Below, piece after piece: positions 12,000 to 23,613 of a DNA stretch of 64,000 nucleotides (position 1 is its first letter; the number at the start of each line of letters is the position of its first letter). This DNA comes from Diatrype stigma. Taxonomy: Eukaryota > Ascomycota > Sordariomycetes > Xylariales > Diatrypaceae. The position numbers were made by a program, and so were the translations under genes. Location of the stretch: the NCBI GenBank assembly GCA_022225965.2, contig JAKJXP020000004.1:62001-126000 (forward strand). Direction: 5' to 3'. The notes beneath the pieces are model-generated. The model had not been told where the DNA came from and ran no database searches. It saw only the letters and a program-made list of their open reading frames with translations.

Positions 12000-14622
12000 A
12001 TGGACCACCCTAGTACCGATTGCCATGGCAAAACTGCGAATGGCCATCACGCTGCCAACCCGTATACCATCCCGGATACCATCCTGGGCTATCGCCGACC
12101 AATCAAGATCATTGTTATTGGGTTTGGTATTTCGGGAATAAACCTTTCATATGTTCTGGGGAAGCAAACTAAGAACAGCAACATCACGTTGCAATTCTAC
12201 GAGAAAAACGCGGGACTGGGAGGTGCCTGGTTTGAGAACAAGTGAGTGGGTCGGCTCTGGAGATCATCCTGGTTATAATTCTCGGTCTATCCCGTGAGAT
12301 CCTTGCACTTCGTTTACTAACTCTATGAACGTTCTATAGGTATCCTGGCTGTTCTTGCGATATCGTACGTGACGCTACTAGGCCGAAACTTAGAATCTCG
12401 ATTTGCTAAATCTTGACCCGTGTCTACTAGCCTGCGGTGAATTACCAATTTAGCTGGCATCCAAAACCGGATTGGACAAGCTTGTAGATTTCACTCTTCC
12501 TCGATCCTTCGTCCCATTAGACCTACTTTGCTGATCCCTGCTTGGAATAGCTATGCACCCGCCCAAGAGACTCTGGGTTACTTGAAGAGCGTAGTGGCTC
12601 ATCACAAGCTCGACACTTCAGTCAAGTATAGCCACCGGCTCGTCGGCGCATGGTGGGAGCAAGACCAAAACCGATGGAAAGTCAAGATCCAACCTAACGA
12701 TGACCCTGCTGCCGCATTCTTTGACTATTCGGACATCCTGGTTACCGCTACTGGCGCATTGAAGTGAGTGAGACTGCACGACTGGGTGTGCGTGATCGTT
12801 AATAGTACTGCAGCAACTGGAAATGGCCTGTCATTCCTGGCCTGGAAAAGTTCAAGGTATGTGCTAATAAACGCATCCATGCGGGATGTGGGGGTTGCAC
12901 CTGTCATCACCAAGATCCAGCCCTTGAAGAAAGGTGCCTCCAGAACAAATTGAAACAGTTGCGTTCCGAAAAAGAGGATGTTGTAAACACCGAGACGGAA
13001 ACTAAGACGTTAACTTGCTTGGAATCCTGCAGAACAAGGTCCACACGGCGGCCTGGGATGATAGAATCGACCTAAGCGACAAAGTGGTCGGCGTGATTGG
13101 CAATGGGAGCAGCTCGGTTCAAGTCGTGGCAGCAATATATCCTAGTACGAGTTGGCTTCCCTCTTCGCCTACAGCTATTACTGACGATATGGTGGGGCAC
13201 AGAGGTCAAAAGACTCCTTGCTTTTATGCGTTCGCCACAATGGATCTCGACAGGGATGGCACCCAAGTATGCCGGCGAGGGCGGCTCCAACTTCCAATGT
13301 TCCAGAGCCCAGATGACCCTTGTAGCTGTTGATATGATACTGACTGGTGGCTAGACAACGAGGAGCAGAAGAAACGATTTTCCGAGAATCCAGATGAGTA
13401 CCTTGAGTACCGAAAGGCGGTAGAGATAGAGATGAACTCATCATTCGCGGCTGTCTGACCCCACTTCCCCCGGCCCGATCCGATGTGGATCGGGTCATTC
13501 CGCATTTGCTAATTATAGCAGTTGATCAAAGGCACACCAGAGCAACTTCAAATCTTTGAAGTAAGGGGCTTGATAGGCTGGAAGAGTCAATGAAGAAGTC
13601 CAAGCTGACGAGATTCAGTACGTGACGAACGAGATGAAACGGAAGCTGCAGAAGACACCGGAACTGGCTAAGAAGATCATTCCTACTACCTTCCCAGTAG
13701 GCTGCAGGGTAGGTCACCCGCTCCCGTTCGACCATATCCTTCTTCGCTCTTCTTGTCATGCGATGTGGTACTAATCACTCAGGATAGAGACCCAATCCTG
13801 GCCACGGTTACCTCGAGGCCCTCTCAGGAGATAAATCCGATGTTGTCTTCTCGAAGATAGCTGAGATTACTGAAGAAGGAGTCGTCTACGAGGATGGCAC
13901 GGCGCAGAAGCTGGACGTGCTCATCTGCGGCACTGGATTCGACACCTCTTTTAGACCTAAATTTCCATTTGTGGGAAAAGATGGGGTAGACTTGCGGGAT
14001 GTCTTCGAGGTTGTGCCGGACACGTACCTGAGCACCATGGTACCTGACTTCCCCAACTACTTCAGTAAGCTTACCCCTTACCTCTTTTGTAAGGAGGACG
14101 GTCTGGATCTTGAGGCAAGTATTGACAATGTCCCTCTTGGCAGTGTTACTGGGGCCTTTCGCGCCTTATGGCCACGGTTCTGTCATACCGGCGATTGAGA
14201 TCCTCACCCGGAACATCGCCATGTGTCTCCAGAAGTTCCAGACCCAAAACATCAAGACGATGGCGCCCAAGAAGGAAGCCATGGCGGATTTTCGAGAGCA
14301 CCGGGACCTGTTCATGAAGAAGACTGTATTCGTCTCGCCGTGCACTTCATGGTACAAACTAGGCCCCAAGGGCGAGACCGTTCTGATGTGGCCAGGAAGC
14401 CGTCTCCACTCAGTGGACATCCTGATGAATCCGCGATGGGAGGTAGGAGAGCAGAATGAACCCCTACCACCTTTTTGCACATTGGGCAAGGCGCTAATCA
14501 AGTTGCAGGATTATGACTGGGAGTATCTCATGGGGAATAGGTTCAGCTACTGGGGTAACGGCTTCAGCACAATGGATGTGGAGAAGGACGTGGACAAAGC
14601 GTGGTATATTGAAGCTGTATGA
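12000..14622 (+). CDS. Baeyer-Villiger-type FAD/NADPH monooxygenase
   Basis: Class B flavin monooxygenase inserting oxygen next to a ketone or at a heteroatom. Thirteen exons: 12000-12241, 12340-12364, 12431-12483, 12551-12763, 12814-12856, 13033-13144, 13203-13298, 13355-13452, 13522-13560, 13619-13708, 13788-14064, 14144-14442, 14509-14622. They give 566 aa, normal for the family. Marks: first Rossmann loop GFGISG (41-46), GGAWFENKYPGCSCDIP (about 74-90), second loop GNGSSS (215-220), RSPQWIS, CGTGFDTSF and GNGFS near the end. The fingerprint that is normally FxGxxxHxxxW reads FKNKVHTAAWD here, one residue short and lacking the glycine. The closest style is StcW/MoxY-like fungal BVMOs (family impression). 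The last intron (14443-14508) is 66 bp and stop-free. Probably a late tailoring enzyme of the cluster. Confidence 0.9.
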
Positions 14623-16210
14623 GAATCATGTATTGTCTCAACTTGCCCGCTATATGACCAATGATACAATTCCACTCTTGAACTAGTTTCCTTCACAAGC
14701 ATCATAATGCAGCACTGTCACTTGCGAAATTCTATAGAGGCCTGTAGGCACGAGAATTCACATTGATGATTTCGAGTTTAGAGTTGTTGCAGCAGCGTTG
14801 CTTACTGGCCAATCGAAATATATAAGGGATCTTCTTCATTGTATCATTCCATGCCCCTGTCGTAATGTTTGAATCCCTTGGTTTTGTTATCGCACCAATC
14901 AGTTGTTGATTCACTTCGCTTCCACGTGTAGCTGCACCCCAGTACGGGTACGAAGAAAAGGTACTGAGTCAGAAAAGTCGCCGAGCCCACCATCTTTCCG
15001 AATCACGGGTCTGGCCTTAATTTAACGTCCTAGAGTCTCAACGGCCGCATGAACACGGCGTACCACGCCAATGGTAGGGGTGCAATGTGCAGAGTCGAGT
15101 ATATCACGCAATACGTACGTGAATTCTCAAGCGAGTCAGCTGATGGTCCCCTTCGGAGTGGGGGGTTGCCAGCCTTACGATATACGATATCATTCCTTCG
15201 TTGTTTCGGGCTTACCCTTTTTCTCAGACACACCGACACCATGTGTTTCACAGCATATACCATTGATCGCCCCGACTGGCCACTGCGCCTGGGCGTCAGC
15301 TATGCCGGAGTTTCCAGACCCGGCTCACCTGAAGTGCAGCTCTCGTATGGAGATGCAGAAGTCGGCTGCGGCAATGCTGACCAGCGTCGGCAGCTACTGC
15401 TCAGGATGATGTGATGTCCTATAAGATTGATTTGGATTTCACATTCGCATAATAGATATTACAATGAGGAACAATCAATGTACGAATCAGTTGTGTGTAT
15501 GGGTGTGGGTGTGTTTCGTATTCGAGTCAATGAATAGGGGCATCAGACTAGGTGGATAATGTCCCTTGGTTGTTTATATACAGCGAATTTGTTAACCAGG
15601 TAACTGTCCCTTGAACTTCAAATGTATAATGGGGTTCTTTGCCCCTCCATACCCTACAGTATACTGCTGTTCCGAAGGTCCGTCTGCAATCGCGTCGGCT
15701 CCGAAGATCCGTCTAGAATCGCGCCGTTCAAATTCGGTGCTTACTGAGCACCGAACTTGTGCCTGGAATACCGAAACAACGGGAGCATCCAGTTAATCTA
15801 TTTCGACATGCCTTATGGGTGTATAGACAAGGGGCCAATGCTAGGTTACTGCACCTGTTTGATCAGCAATATACATCATATACAAGGGGCTCCTCACTAA
15901 AGCCTTGCCAGGCACCCGTGGGCTCCACATTGTCTTATCTTGCATATGCTGTCAGCCTCCAGCTTACCATACAGTACACGGTAATATCAGGGAACTGTTG
16001 AAGAACTTGGTAGTCCACGCAGAACTGGTCCCTATCTGACGAAACTTGCAGCGGCATGATCCAGTGTAATGCACAGCCGATTAGGGCCAGGGTCACCAAG
16101 CAATTACCCACGTTCTTCCACTGCGTCTGAAAAGGCCCAGACTCGAGAGGATCGATGCAAAGGTCCTGATTGCTTTCGATTGAGTTAGACTATCCGAACC
16201 CTAGTTAATC
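14623..16210. other. Intergenic region, no gene seen
   Basis: No frame with motifs. Contains a 29-bp imperfect tandem duplication listed separately, and nothing else recognisable. Confidence 0.5.
15671..15728. repeat. Imperfect tandem duplication, 2 x 29 bp
   Basis: Two adjacent units, both starting TCCGAAG and sharing TCCGTCT and AATCGCG, at 15671-15699 and 15700-15728. Only a few bases differ between the units. No coding function is evident. Confidence 0.7.
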
Positions 16211-16310
16211 CTTATAGTGGTATATTATATAAGCCGACGGCTCCCCCACGTTATAGCTAATGTTACCCTAATAACGTCAGCTTTCACTTGGTATGTTGCT
16301 ATGCCGTAAC
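16211..16310 (+). repeat. Direct repeat, copy 1
   Basis: About 95-100 bp starting near CTTATAGTGGTAT and ending GCTATGCCGTAAC. It pairs with copy 2 at 16560-16654. Differences are mostly C/T or G/A transitions, as expected if RIP or another transition-biased process acted on a duplicated sequence. Confidence 0.75.
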
Positions 16311-16440
16311 ATTATCCCCCCGTTTAACCACATGTTCGCCCTTGAGCCTTAACTTCCACCAGCGAGATAGTGTCAGGGGCTTAATAACAGAAAGATACAT
16401 ATATGATATCGGGAAAAGCTTGCGCTTTTGCCAAAGTAAA

Positions 16441-16514
16441 GGCTCGAACCATTACTTTATGGTTAGCTTGTAATTATGGCACGCCGGTATCCAGATCATT
16501 ATACCATTCGACCA
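16441..16514 (-). repeat. tRNA-like pol III promoter pair, possible SINE relic
   Basis: On the minus strand an A-box-like TGGTCGAATGG (16514-16504) is followed about 53 bp later by a B-box-like GGTTCGAGCC (16450-16441). This spacing is usual for tRNA genes. No full cloverleaf could be drawn: the T-stem and acceptor stem do not pair properly. A functional tRNA is therefore unlikely and a tRNA-derived repeat between two direct repeats is the better reading. Confidence 0.35.
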
Positions 16515-16559
16515 CTATGTCTCCAAGGGGTCCAAGACTATAAGCTGACACTTGCGATT

Positions 16560-16654
16560 CTTAGTGGTATTCATGAGCTGCCGGCTTCCCCCCGCTATAG
16601 CTGATACTACCCTAGTAACGTCAGCTTCCACCTGGTACGTTGCTATGCCGTAAC
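16560..16654 (+). repeat. Direct repeat, copy 2
   Basis: Partner of the 16211-16310 repeat, about 350 bp downstream in the same orientation. It shares GTCAGCTT, a TTGCTATGCCGTAAC end and a C-rich stretch in the middle. It has fewer T/A substitutions than copy 1. Confidence 0.75.
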
Positions 16655-17059
16655 AGATGGCAAAAAAGTAAGGTGTAAGATTTCCAAGAAACTAAAGTCC
16701 GGTCAGTATAGCTTTTGGGAATTATGCCGAATCGCTATATCTAGAACGGTTCCGAAAAGGTTTTCTAAGACCCCAAGTTTATAGGATATAATAACGTTTA
16801 GATTTTGGTTCGGCCGTTTCTGAGTCTTTGAGGCTGACTAAGGACTGACAGATGTTTGTCGCCTTCGAAAATGATTTCCCGGTCGGCCCCCCGCACCCCC
16901 GGAGCCACGGACGACATGCCGGGATCCGGGGAACGATCACGTCAGCAGCCGGGGCCTGCGGTCAGTGGCATGCTCCAGCTCGCCCTTTGCTTTTACGTTG
17001 GAACGGCCAACTGCGTCTGACGAGAAATCATGAACTGACATCTTGTATTTGTGCCACAG

Positions 17060-19054
17060 TGTGATGAATGCCGGCGCAGGAAATTGCGCTGCGATAGGGG
17101 CATACCACAATGTCTGGCATGCGCCACCTCGGGGGCCAAGTGCTGTGTGAGAAGCAATTGCCCACCACGTGGGCCCAAAAAAGGATATATCAAGGAATTG
17201 CAAAAACAAATAGGTGGGATTGTACCCCTGTTTCCTAGTACGAGAAAGAAAGCCTTGGGGCTGATCAGTCGTTAATGACGGCAACAGAAGAACTACAGGC
17301 TCGCCTAAAAGACCAACAACAGGACGATACAGGTACTAATGCGAATGTTCACATGAAGACGGCATCACAACAAAATGTGGCTGCCGATAACTACGATGCC
17401 AACAGCACGGAGGTGGCGAACGAAGCTCAGCTCTCACCCACCACTTCATCCTCCCCCTCGTCTTACTCCTCTGCAAACATAGTCCAAAGTAAGTTCGGCG
17501 AATCTTGGTCCGGGCGTATGATCAACCAACCGCTCGATATGTTCCCTCTTGCGCCTATTGAGGGTTTGGACAACTTACAGCCGAGTAGCATGGCGATTGG
17601 TGCAACACTAGACTACCAATCAGGCCAGCCTCAGCCGCTTGGAGTCGGGGTGCATCTCACCCCTATGATCTGCAATGATCTGGACCAACTCTATTTTGAT
17701 CGAGTTCATACGTTTGCACCCATGCTGCAAAAGTCACGTTATTTCTCCTGGTCTAGAGAAGCGGATAAGACCAAGCCAAGGTTGTGTCTGCAGTACGCCA
17801 TGTGGACTTTGGCTGCATCCCTCTCCAGTCAGTTCCAGCTTATCCGCCTCGATCTCTATACCGAAGTAAGACAGCTATTGGACGTTCTTGAAGCGGAGAC
17901 TCAGGTGTGCATTGAACAGGTCCAAGCCTGGATCCTGTTGACCATGTATGAGTTGACAAGCAACACGTACAACTACCAGCGTGGAATGGTCTCGGCCGGC
18001 AGGGCCTTTCGCTTGGTCCAGTTGATGAGACTACACGACATTGATGGACCCAGTCAAGCTGGACTTCAGGCGTCGGATCGGCGTTATTCAAATTGCGACT
18101 CGGCGAAAAGCGGTTTTGTCGATGTCGAGTCACTGCGACGGACATTTTGGGTCGCATACACCATTGATCGTCTCATCAGCGCGATCGATGGCGTGCCCTT
18201 TACATTTAATGAAAGACAAGTAAGAATTTCAACATTGTGTCGTGATGCCTTTCGGCCTGACGAATGACCTGGCGACTCACCTTGTTTAGATTCGCACTCG
18301 GTTACCTGCCCCAGAGTCCAACTTTATGCATGGAAGGTCAACGACGATGTGTTTCCTCTCCGAATTCATGAACCAGGTAGACGAAAACGGCGAGCAACAG
18401 GAAATGGAGGACGACAAGTCGTCGCCGTTCACAGAATTCATCATCGTGGCCACCATCTGCGGACGAACTCTGGAGCACAAGCAGCAACCGCTTAGTGACG
18501 CGCCCTTGCATTCGAGCAAGTCGGATAATCAGCAAGGCCAACACGATGCCATCGTTTATGAGTTTTGCCGCCGGCACCAATTTCTCAACAGTGCGCTGAC
18601 GCGACGCATCAAATTTCTGTCGTTGCTGGTCTCGTCAAATTCGGGGCATCCGGATCCGGCCTTGGTATTCGTCACCCTCTTGGCATATATGGCCTTGTTT
18701 GTTTTGTGTGACACGGCTTTGGAGTCGCCGTCCTCGCTCAGTTCCAACCAGGCGTCCCAGGCAACGCAGGTGGCTGATGCGTTGCTCTTGGAGCACAAGC
18801 GCCGGTCCTTAGACGCTGTGCACGAGCTGAGCGTGCTCATCGCCACGCTCAGTCAGTTGAACCACTTTCAGACACATCCGCTAACGCCTATCCCGCTTTT
18901 ACTGAGCGCCAGGTTCTGCCTCGCACACTCAAGGGGGCAGAGCAACGACGACAGTTACAGTACCCTTGTGCCTAAGATCGCGACGGCGTTGCAGGGGCTC
19001 ACCAGCGTAAACGGACTGGCGCAGCACTGCTTGTGGCTTCTTGGGAGCGGATAG
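17060..19054 (+). CDS. Zn(II)2Cys6 transcription factor (Fungal_trans type), 5' exon unresolved
   Basis: Sequence-specific regulator. Exons seen are 17060-17213, 17288-18219 and 18290-19054 (introns of 74 and 70 bp), encoding 616 residues in frame. The zinc cluster is complete: CDECRRRKLRC followed by CLACATSGAKC, spacing C-x2-C-x6-C-x6-C-x2-C-x6-C. It is followed by a basic linker (GPKKGYIKEL) and, once the first intron is removed, a short coiled coil KELQKQIEELQARL. A Ser/Thr-rich stretch follows. The fungal-specific regulatory domain comes next, with DLDQLYFDRVHTFAPML and ESLRRTFWVAYTIDRL. The frame is closed by a TGA upstream and has no ATG before the first cysteine, so a 5' exon must lie before the AG at 17058-17059. 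An ATG at 16917 is one candidate. It may regulate the adjacent metabolite genes or be independent. Confidence 0.87.
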
Positions 19055-21614
19055 ATTGATAAGTGCACTATAGCCATTGCCAAGATGAATCTCCACCATG
19101 GGTGTGGCATTCGTGTGTATAGATCGGTGAGGTGTTGCCACTCTACCACTACTTTAATAACGTTAGACGGTTAGAGGCTGGTTTAGATAGAGTACTTACA
19201 CCGTCGATGATTTATGTTGGGTTTACTATTCCGTGCTCCACGATAAATGTGATGCCTTGTCCCCAAACATCAACTCTGTACCACTCAGCGTGAAGCACGA
19301 AATCGTAGATACAGCATTGTTGTCAGCTGCTTCATTACAGGAGTAATAGAAGAACTGCTAGGTAGGGGTGGGGATAGAACAGAATAATTCTCAAGCCTAT
19401 GGAAGTTATCGGGGAAGGATACGTCCCTTATATAGTCGTACGAGCCCCCCATTAGTGTATAGAATGGGATATTACGGATCCTTAGGACCCCTCCCACATT
19501 AACCCCTGACAATTGTAGTCTTTACAGGTCCATAGGGCAAGTCCGCTGCCTCCATCCCCGGCCTTCGTAGTCCTGCAAGACCTTGATACGATGCCCACCA
19601 AGGCTTTCGCGACCAGAAGCCAGGTGAGAGGGGGGGGGGGAGGTGTTTCAGAAGAATACGGATACGGGTGGATGCGGAAACAGATTTTTTGTCCTACAGA
19701 AGGAAGAAGCGATCTCTAATTTAAGGGGCGGAAGAACTCTATATAAAATGTGCCAAGCCCCTAAGTGCCGATCACCTGAAATGTAACACAAGCTCTCCTA
19801 TTCAACCCCTAACTACATCGCGACAAAAAGAATGACTACCGCGCCGCCGGCTCCATCCCCATCATCGAGCTCGTACAGCGCGCTACCGCCTTCTCCGAGG
19901 AACCTCTTAGAGCACAAGCTATCCTCGTACAGGCCTTCCCCATACTGAATCGCGGCGTTAAGCCTACTTCGGTAAAGATACCAGGGATTCAAGCTTTGTT
20001 CCTCCCCTGAGCGTCGAATCTCAATTTACCCTGCCACCTACCCAGTAAGCCGGAGGAATTTACACCAATTTGGGTTTAACGCTGGGAATCAGTATGGGGA
20101 AGGCCTGTGCGAGGATGGCTTGCGCTCTAAGAGATTGGTCAGAGCAGGCGGTACGTAATCATGTCGAACCGCGTCCGCAATGCCACCATATCCACATCCA
20201 ACCCACCATCTCCGATTCCATTTCCACCCCAGCTCTGCCCCACCCTCACCAGACGCCAAAAGTCACGAGGCTTTTGCGGTGGGGGGGCTTGATCTACGGA
20301 CGCTGGCGTGGTCGTTTGCTATGGGTGTTGTCTTGGTAGTGCCGGTAGTGCCGGCAGTGGTAGTGGTAGTGGTGTTGAGTTTGAGGTGGAGAGGGAAGTG
20401 AGGTAGGGGGAATGAGGATGGAGAGGATAGCAGAACGGAAGCAAACCACGACGAAGAAGGTTATCATGGCTTTCCATTTCAACGACGCAGTCGCGGGGAT
20501 GGGCGCCATGCGTGTCTTCGGTCTTCGGGACGGTGAGCGAGGCCCTCGACATCGTTCGCTCGCCGCGTCTGAGGCTTCGCGATGTGGGGGCCCCCGACGA
20601 CCTCCAGACGTGGAATATCGCGTCTTGCTTGTATGATATGGTCCAATGGCAGATGGACTTACGCTTCTAGTTGGTATGCCTCCGTGCCAGTGTATGGAAT
20701 CGGCGCACAGCCGTTTCGAGCGTCCCCCCCCCTTTTTCCTCTCCCTCTGCCTCTGCCTCTTCCCCCTTGTCTTTGTCTTTTTCTCAGCAGCCCGCCCCCC
20801 CCTCCCCCAGTATTCTCCATCTGGACCACGCTGCTAGGAACTATCGACTTAATACCTTTTCTCATCTCGTTCCGCCGCCTCAAACGTCCTTCCGGTGGAG
20901 GATCCCGCACTACCAACCGTCTGAGAGCTTATATACACATACTTGTGTAAGAACAAGTCGATATACGCACAAGAGCTATATTGACGACAGTACATAACCT
21001 AGACTGTTATATGTCATGTCCTGAGCCATCTTGATGTTCGCTAATCGTGAACTACCTGTCTATTGACTGGGACCTGTCCTGTCTGACAAAATTCGTCATG
21101 GTCGTTTCAACATGGTGCCGCCGCAGATAAGTAGTATCGGTGATTGGTGGAAACATGGTGTCCCGGGGCTTTCCCCATAGAGCCAAAGACAGGTAATTAT
21201 AAACTTGGTTGCTCATGAACAATCATTACTACCTAACCTACATAGGTACACGCCTCGCTTCCCTATGCAGCATTACGGCATTCATCATTTTTTTTTCTCA
21301 ACGCCTGCCTGATCCCTTGAAAGCTCAAATTAGGGGCACGTACGCCTTCCGTCCTCCCCTCCTAGCCATCCATCCGTTCCATACATCCGTCCATCCGTTC
21401 TCCATCATTACCTAGCCTTCGAATTCAAGACGTAGCACAGAACAACGAAAAAGATCACAAGTTCAAATTCGGCTTGTCCGTATGTAGCGAAGGAAGTATG
21501 CATGCAAACTTAGAAGAAATCACCCAGGTTTGGTTGGGATCAGACCGCCACGACAGGTAGAGAGTCATGGCATGACACGTAGCCATCATCCAGTCTCACA
21601 TAGGTGTGAAGTGC
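19055..21614. other. Intergenic region with pyrimidine tracts and coding-like fragments
   Basis: Holds a G-run near 19,629-19,640 and C/T-rich tracts around 20,726-20,815. Two patches have protein-like frames: about 19,845-20,010 (reads ...IPIIELVQRATAF...) and about 20,530-20,630 (reads ...SEALDIVRSPRLRLRD..., then DDLQTWNIASCLYDMV). Neither has a credible start or a recognised family, so they may be relics of a decayed gene. Confidence 0.35.
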
Positions 21615-23613
21615 TTATCGACCCACGCGAATGACGCCGGCGGCAATCAGCTTCTGGATGTTGGAGCGGACGGCGGGGTTCCGCATGTGCTCTTGCAGTG
21701 CCGCGGGATCGGACTGGGCCTGCTGGAGGATGGACTGCATGACTGGGTCGGCCATGATGCTCATGATCTATGGTGATAGTTAGTATATATAATCCTGCAA
21801 AGCCACGGGATGTGGTTTGAAACTTACCTCTGGGTCTCTTTGAAGTCTCTCCCGGGTCTGATCCTCCGTCTCGTTCTCGCGCGCAGAGTACATCGCCTGC
21901 AGCGCCTTCTGCTGCTGCTGATCGATCTCGCGTGCATTGGCGCCGTTGTGGTGTTCGTTATCCACTGTCGTGGCATCGTTGCAAGCGTCGATGCACCTCG
22001 AGTACTCGCGCATGCCGAAGTAGATCTGCGCTTTGCGGATGTAGGCGCGGATAAACTTGGGGTCCTTCTTGATGGCCGCGTCACAGTCATCAAGGGCACT
22101 GGGGAACTCGAAGAGCTTGACGTACGCCGCGGCCCGGTTGCTGTATCCTCGGGCGTCGTCTGGCGCCCGCTTGATCATCTCGGTGTAGGCGGCAACGGCA
22201 GCCGGGAAATCCTGCTCCTTGAACTTCTTGTTACCCTCCTCGCGTGCCTCTTCGGCCTTGACGGGGTCTATATAGGCCTTCTTGGCCTCTTCGAGCTTCC
22301 GCTTCTCAATGGCGCGAAGCTTGGTGACAACATCAGGTGTCCGGTGCTCGGTAAGAGACTTCTTGTAATTCTCAATAGCAGCATCCAAATTGCCCAACTT
22401 CTCGTAAGCCGTGCCAATACGGGCATACGACTTGGAAATCATCTTGAAATCGGCGTAGATGGCACGACCCTCTTCAACAGCCTTGGTGCAGGCATCGATA
22501 CAGGCCTGGTAGTCGCCCTTCTCGAAGTGTGCAGCACCCAGGTTGTTGAGATAGGTGATGTCTTGGTATAGCTCCCACGCCTTGCTGTAGTGCTTGATGG
22601 CCTCGTCGAAGTTGCGCTTCTTGTAATTCTCCGTGCCCAGAGCCTTCTCCTTATCGGCCTCTTCCTTGGCCTTCTTCTTGGCGATCGCTTCCTCATCCTC
22701 AGGTTCCGGCGCCGGTTCTGGCTCAGGGGCCTTCGCAGGTGCTGGTTTCGAGGCTGTTGAAGGCTCGGGGACTAAGTCGGGCATCTCGGTATCCTCCTCG
22801 GCAGTGGTCTTACCACTCGAAGAAGGGTCAGGAGGCGCATCGCCTGGCATTCTCATATCCATGTCGACCCCCATTGCGACACCTAGTACTTGTATCATCC
22901 GAGGATCACTGAACAACTCTTGGGTATTGCTCGGGTTCTGCTGGATGGCCTGGATCTTGGCAATAAAGGAGGGATCGGCAAAGAAGCCGCTCGTCTTGGG
23001 GTTGTTCATGAGTTTCTGAAGTAAGTTGGGATCGCTGAACATCTTGCCAAGGCCACCCGACGGGTCGAATCCGGCACCACCTAGTCTCGTTGTTAGCTAT
23101 GACTGCCTTGCGCCATTCCTGTTTGTGGTCAAGGGTGGCATACCAGCTTCCTGCTCCATTGCCCGCTTGACAGATGCAAGGCCACTCTTCAGACCAGCAT
23201 TGTTGGGGTCTTGCTTCAGACCCTCCTCGTACGCTTCGCTAGCACCGAGCAGATCACCTGCACCGTGGAGAGCAGCGCCCTTCCGGCCCCATCCACGCGG
23301 CCAGTCGGGCTTGACCTCGGTTGTTTTCTCAGCATCCTTCAACGCATTCGTCCAGTCCTTCTTGGAAGCATAGGCTGCGGACCGGTTGCTGTAGAAGACG
23401 TGGTTGCTAGGCTCGATTTCAATAGCTTTGGTGAAGGCATCACTGTAAAGAAGAGGGTGTGTTAGTCAGTTCGTCTTGGTGTCTGCGTTCGCGATAGCTG
23501 CCCTGGAAGAAGCGGAAAGATAGTCTAGAGACTGTAACTTACATGGCCTCGTCGAACTTCTTCTCGGCAATGGCCTTGTTGCCTAGAGCTTTGAGCTCAT
23601 CTGCGGAGGACAT
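21615..23613 (-). CDS. STI1: Hsp70/Hsp90-organising co-chaperone Sti1 (HOP)
   Basis: Cytosolic adaptor that docks Hsp70 and Hsp90 tails through TPR domains and hands clients from one to the other. Exons in transcript order 23613-23543, 23442-23144, 23080-21828 and 21767-21615 (introns 100, 63 and 60 bp) give 591 aa, close to the usual length of about 590. Order of domains: N-terminal TPR1 (starts ADELKALGNKAIAEKKFDEA), first DP/STI1 domain with repeated SDPN/NPKT/QNPSN turns, an acidic-basic linker, TPR2A and TPR2B (GNKKFKEQDFPAAVAAY), and the C-terminal DP2 with MADPVMQSILQQ and HMRNPAVRSNIQKL. Ends in IRVGR. The large frame on the opposite strand at 21,810-22,571 is a shadow. Head-to-head with RPC34. 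Confidence 0.97.

Noticed and set aside
16441..16514. Functional tRNA gene
   Set aside because: A- and B-box words are present but no acceptor or T-stem pairing could be made.
21810..22571. 253-aa plus-strand frame across STI1
   Set aside because: Antisense shadow of the TPR region; Leu/Val-rich from reverse-complemented coding bias.
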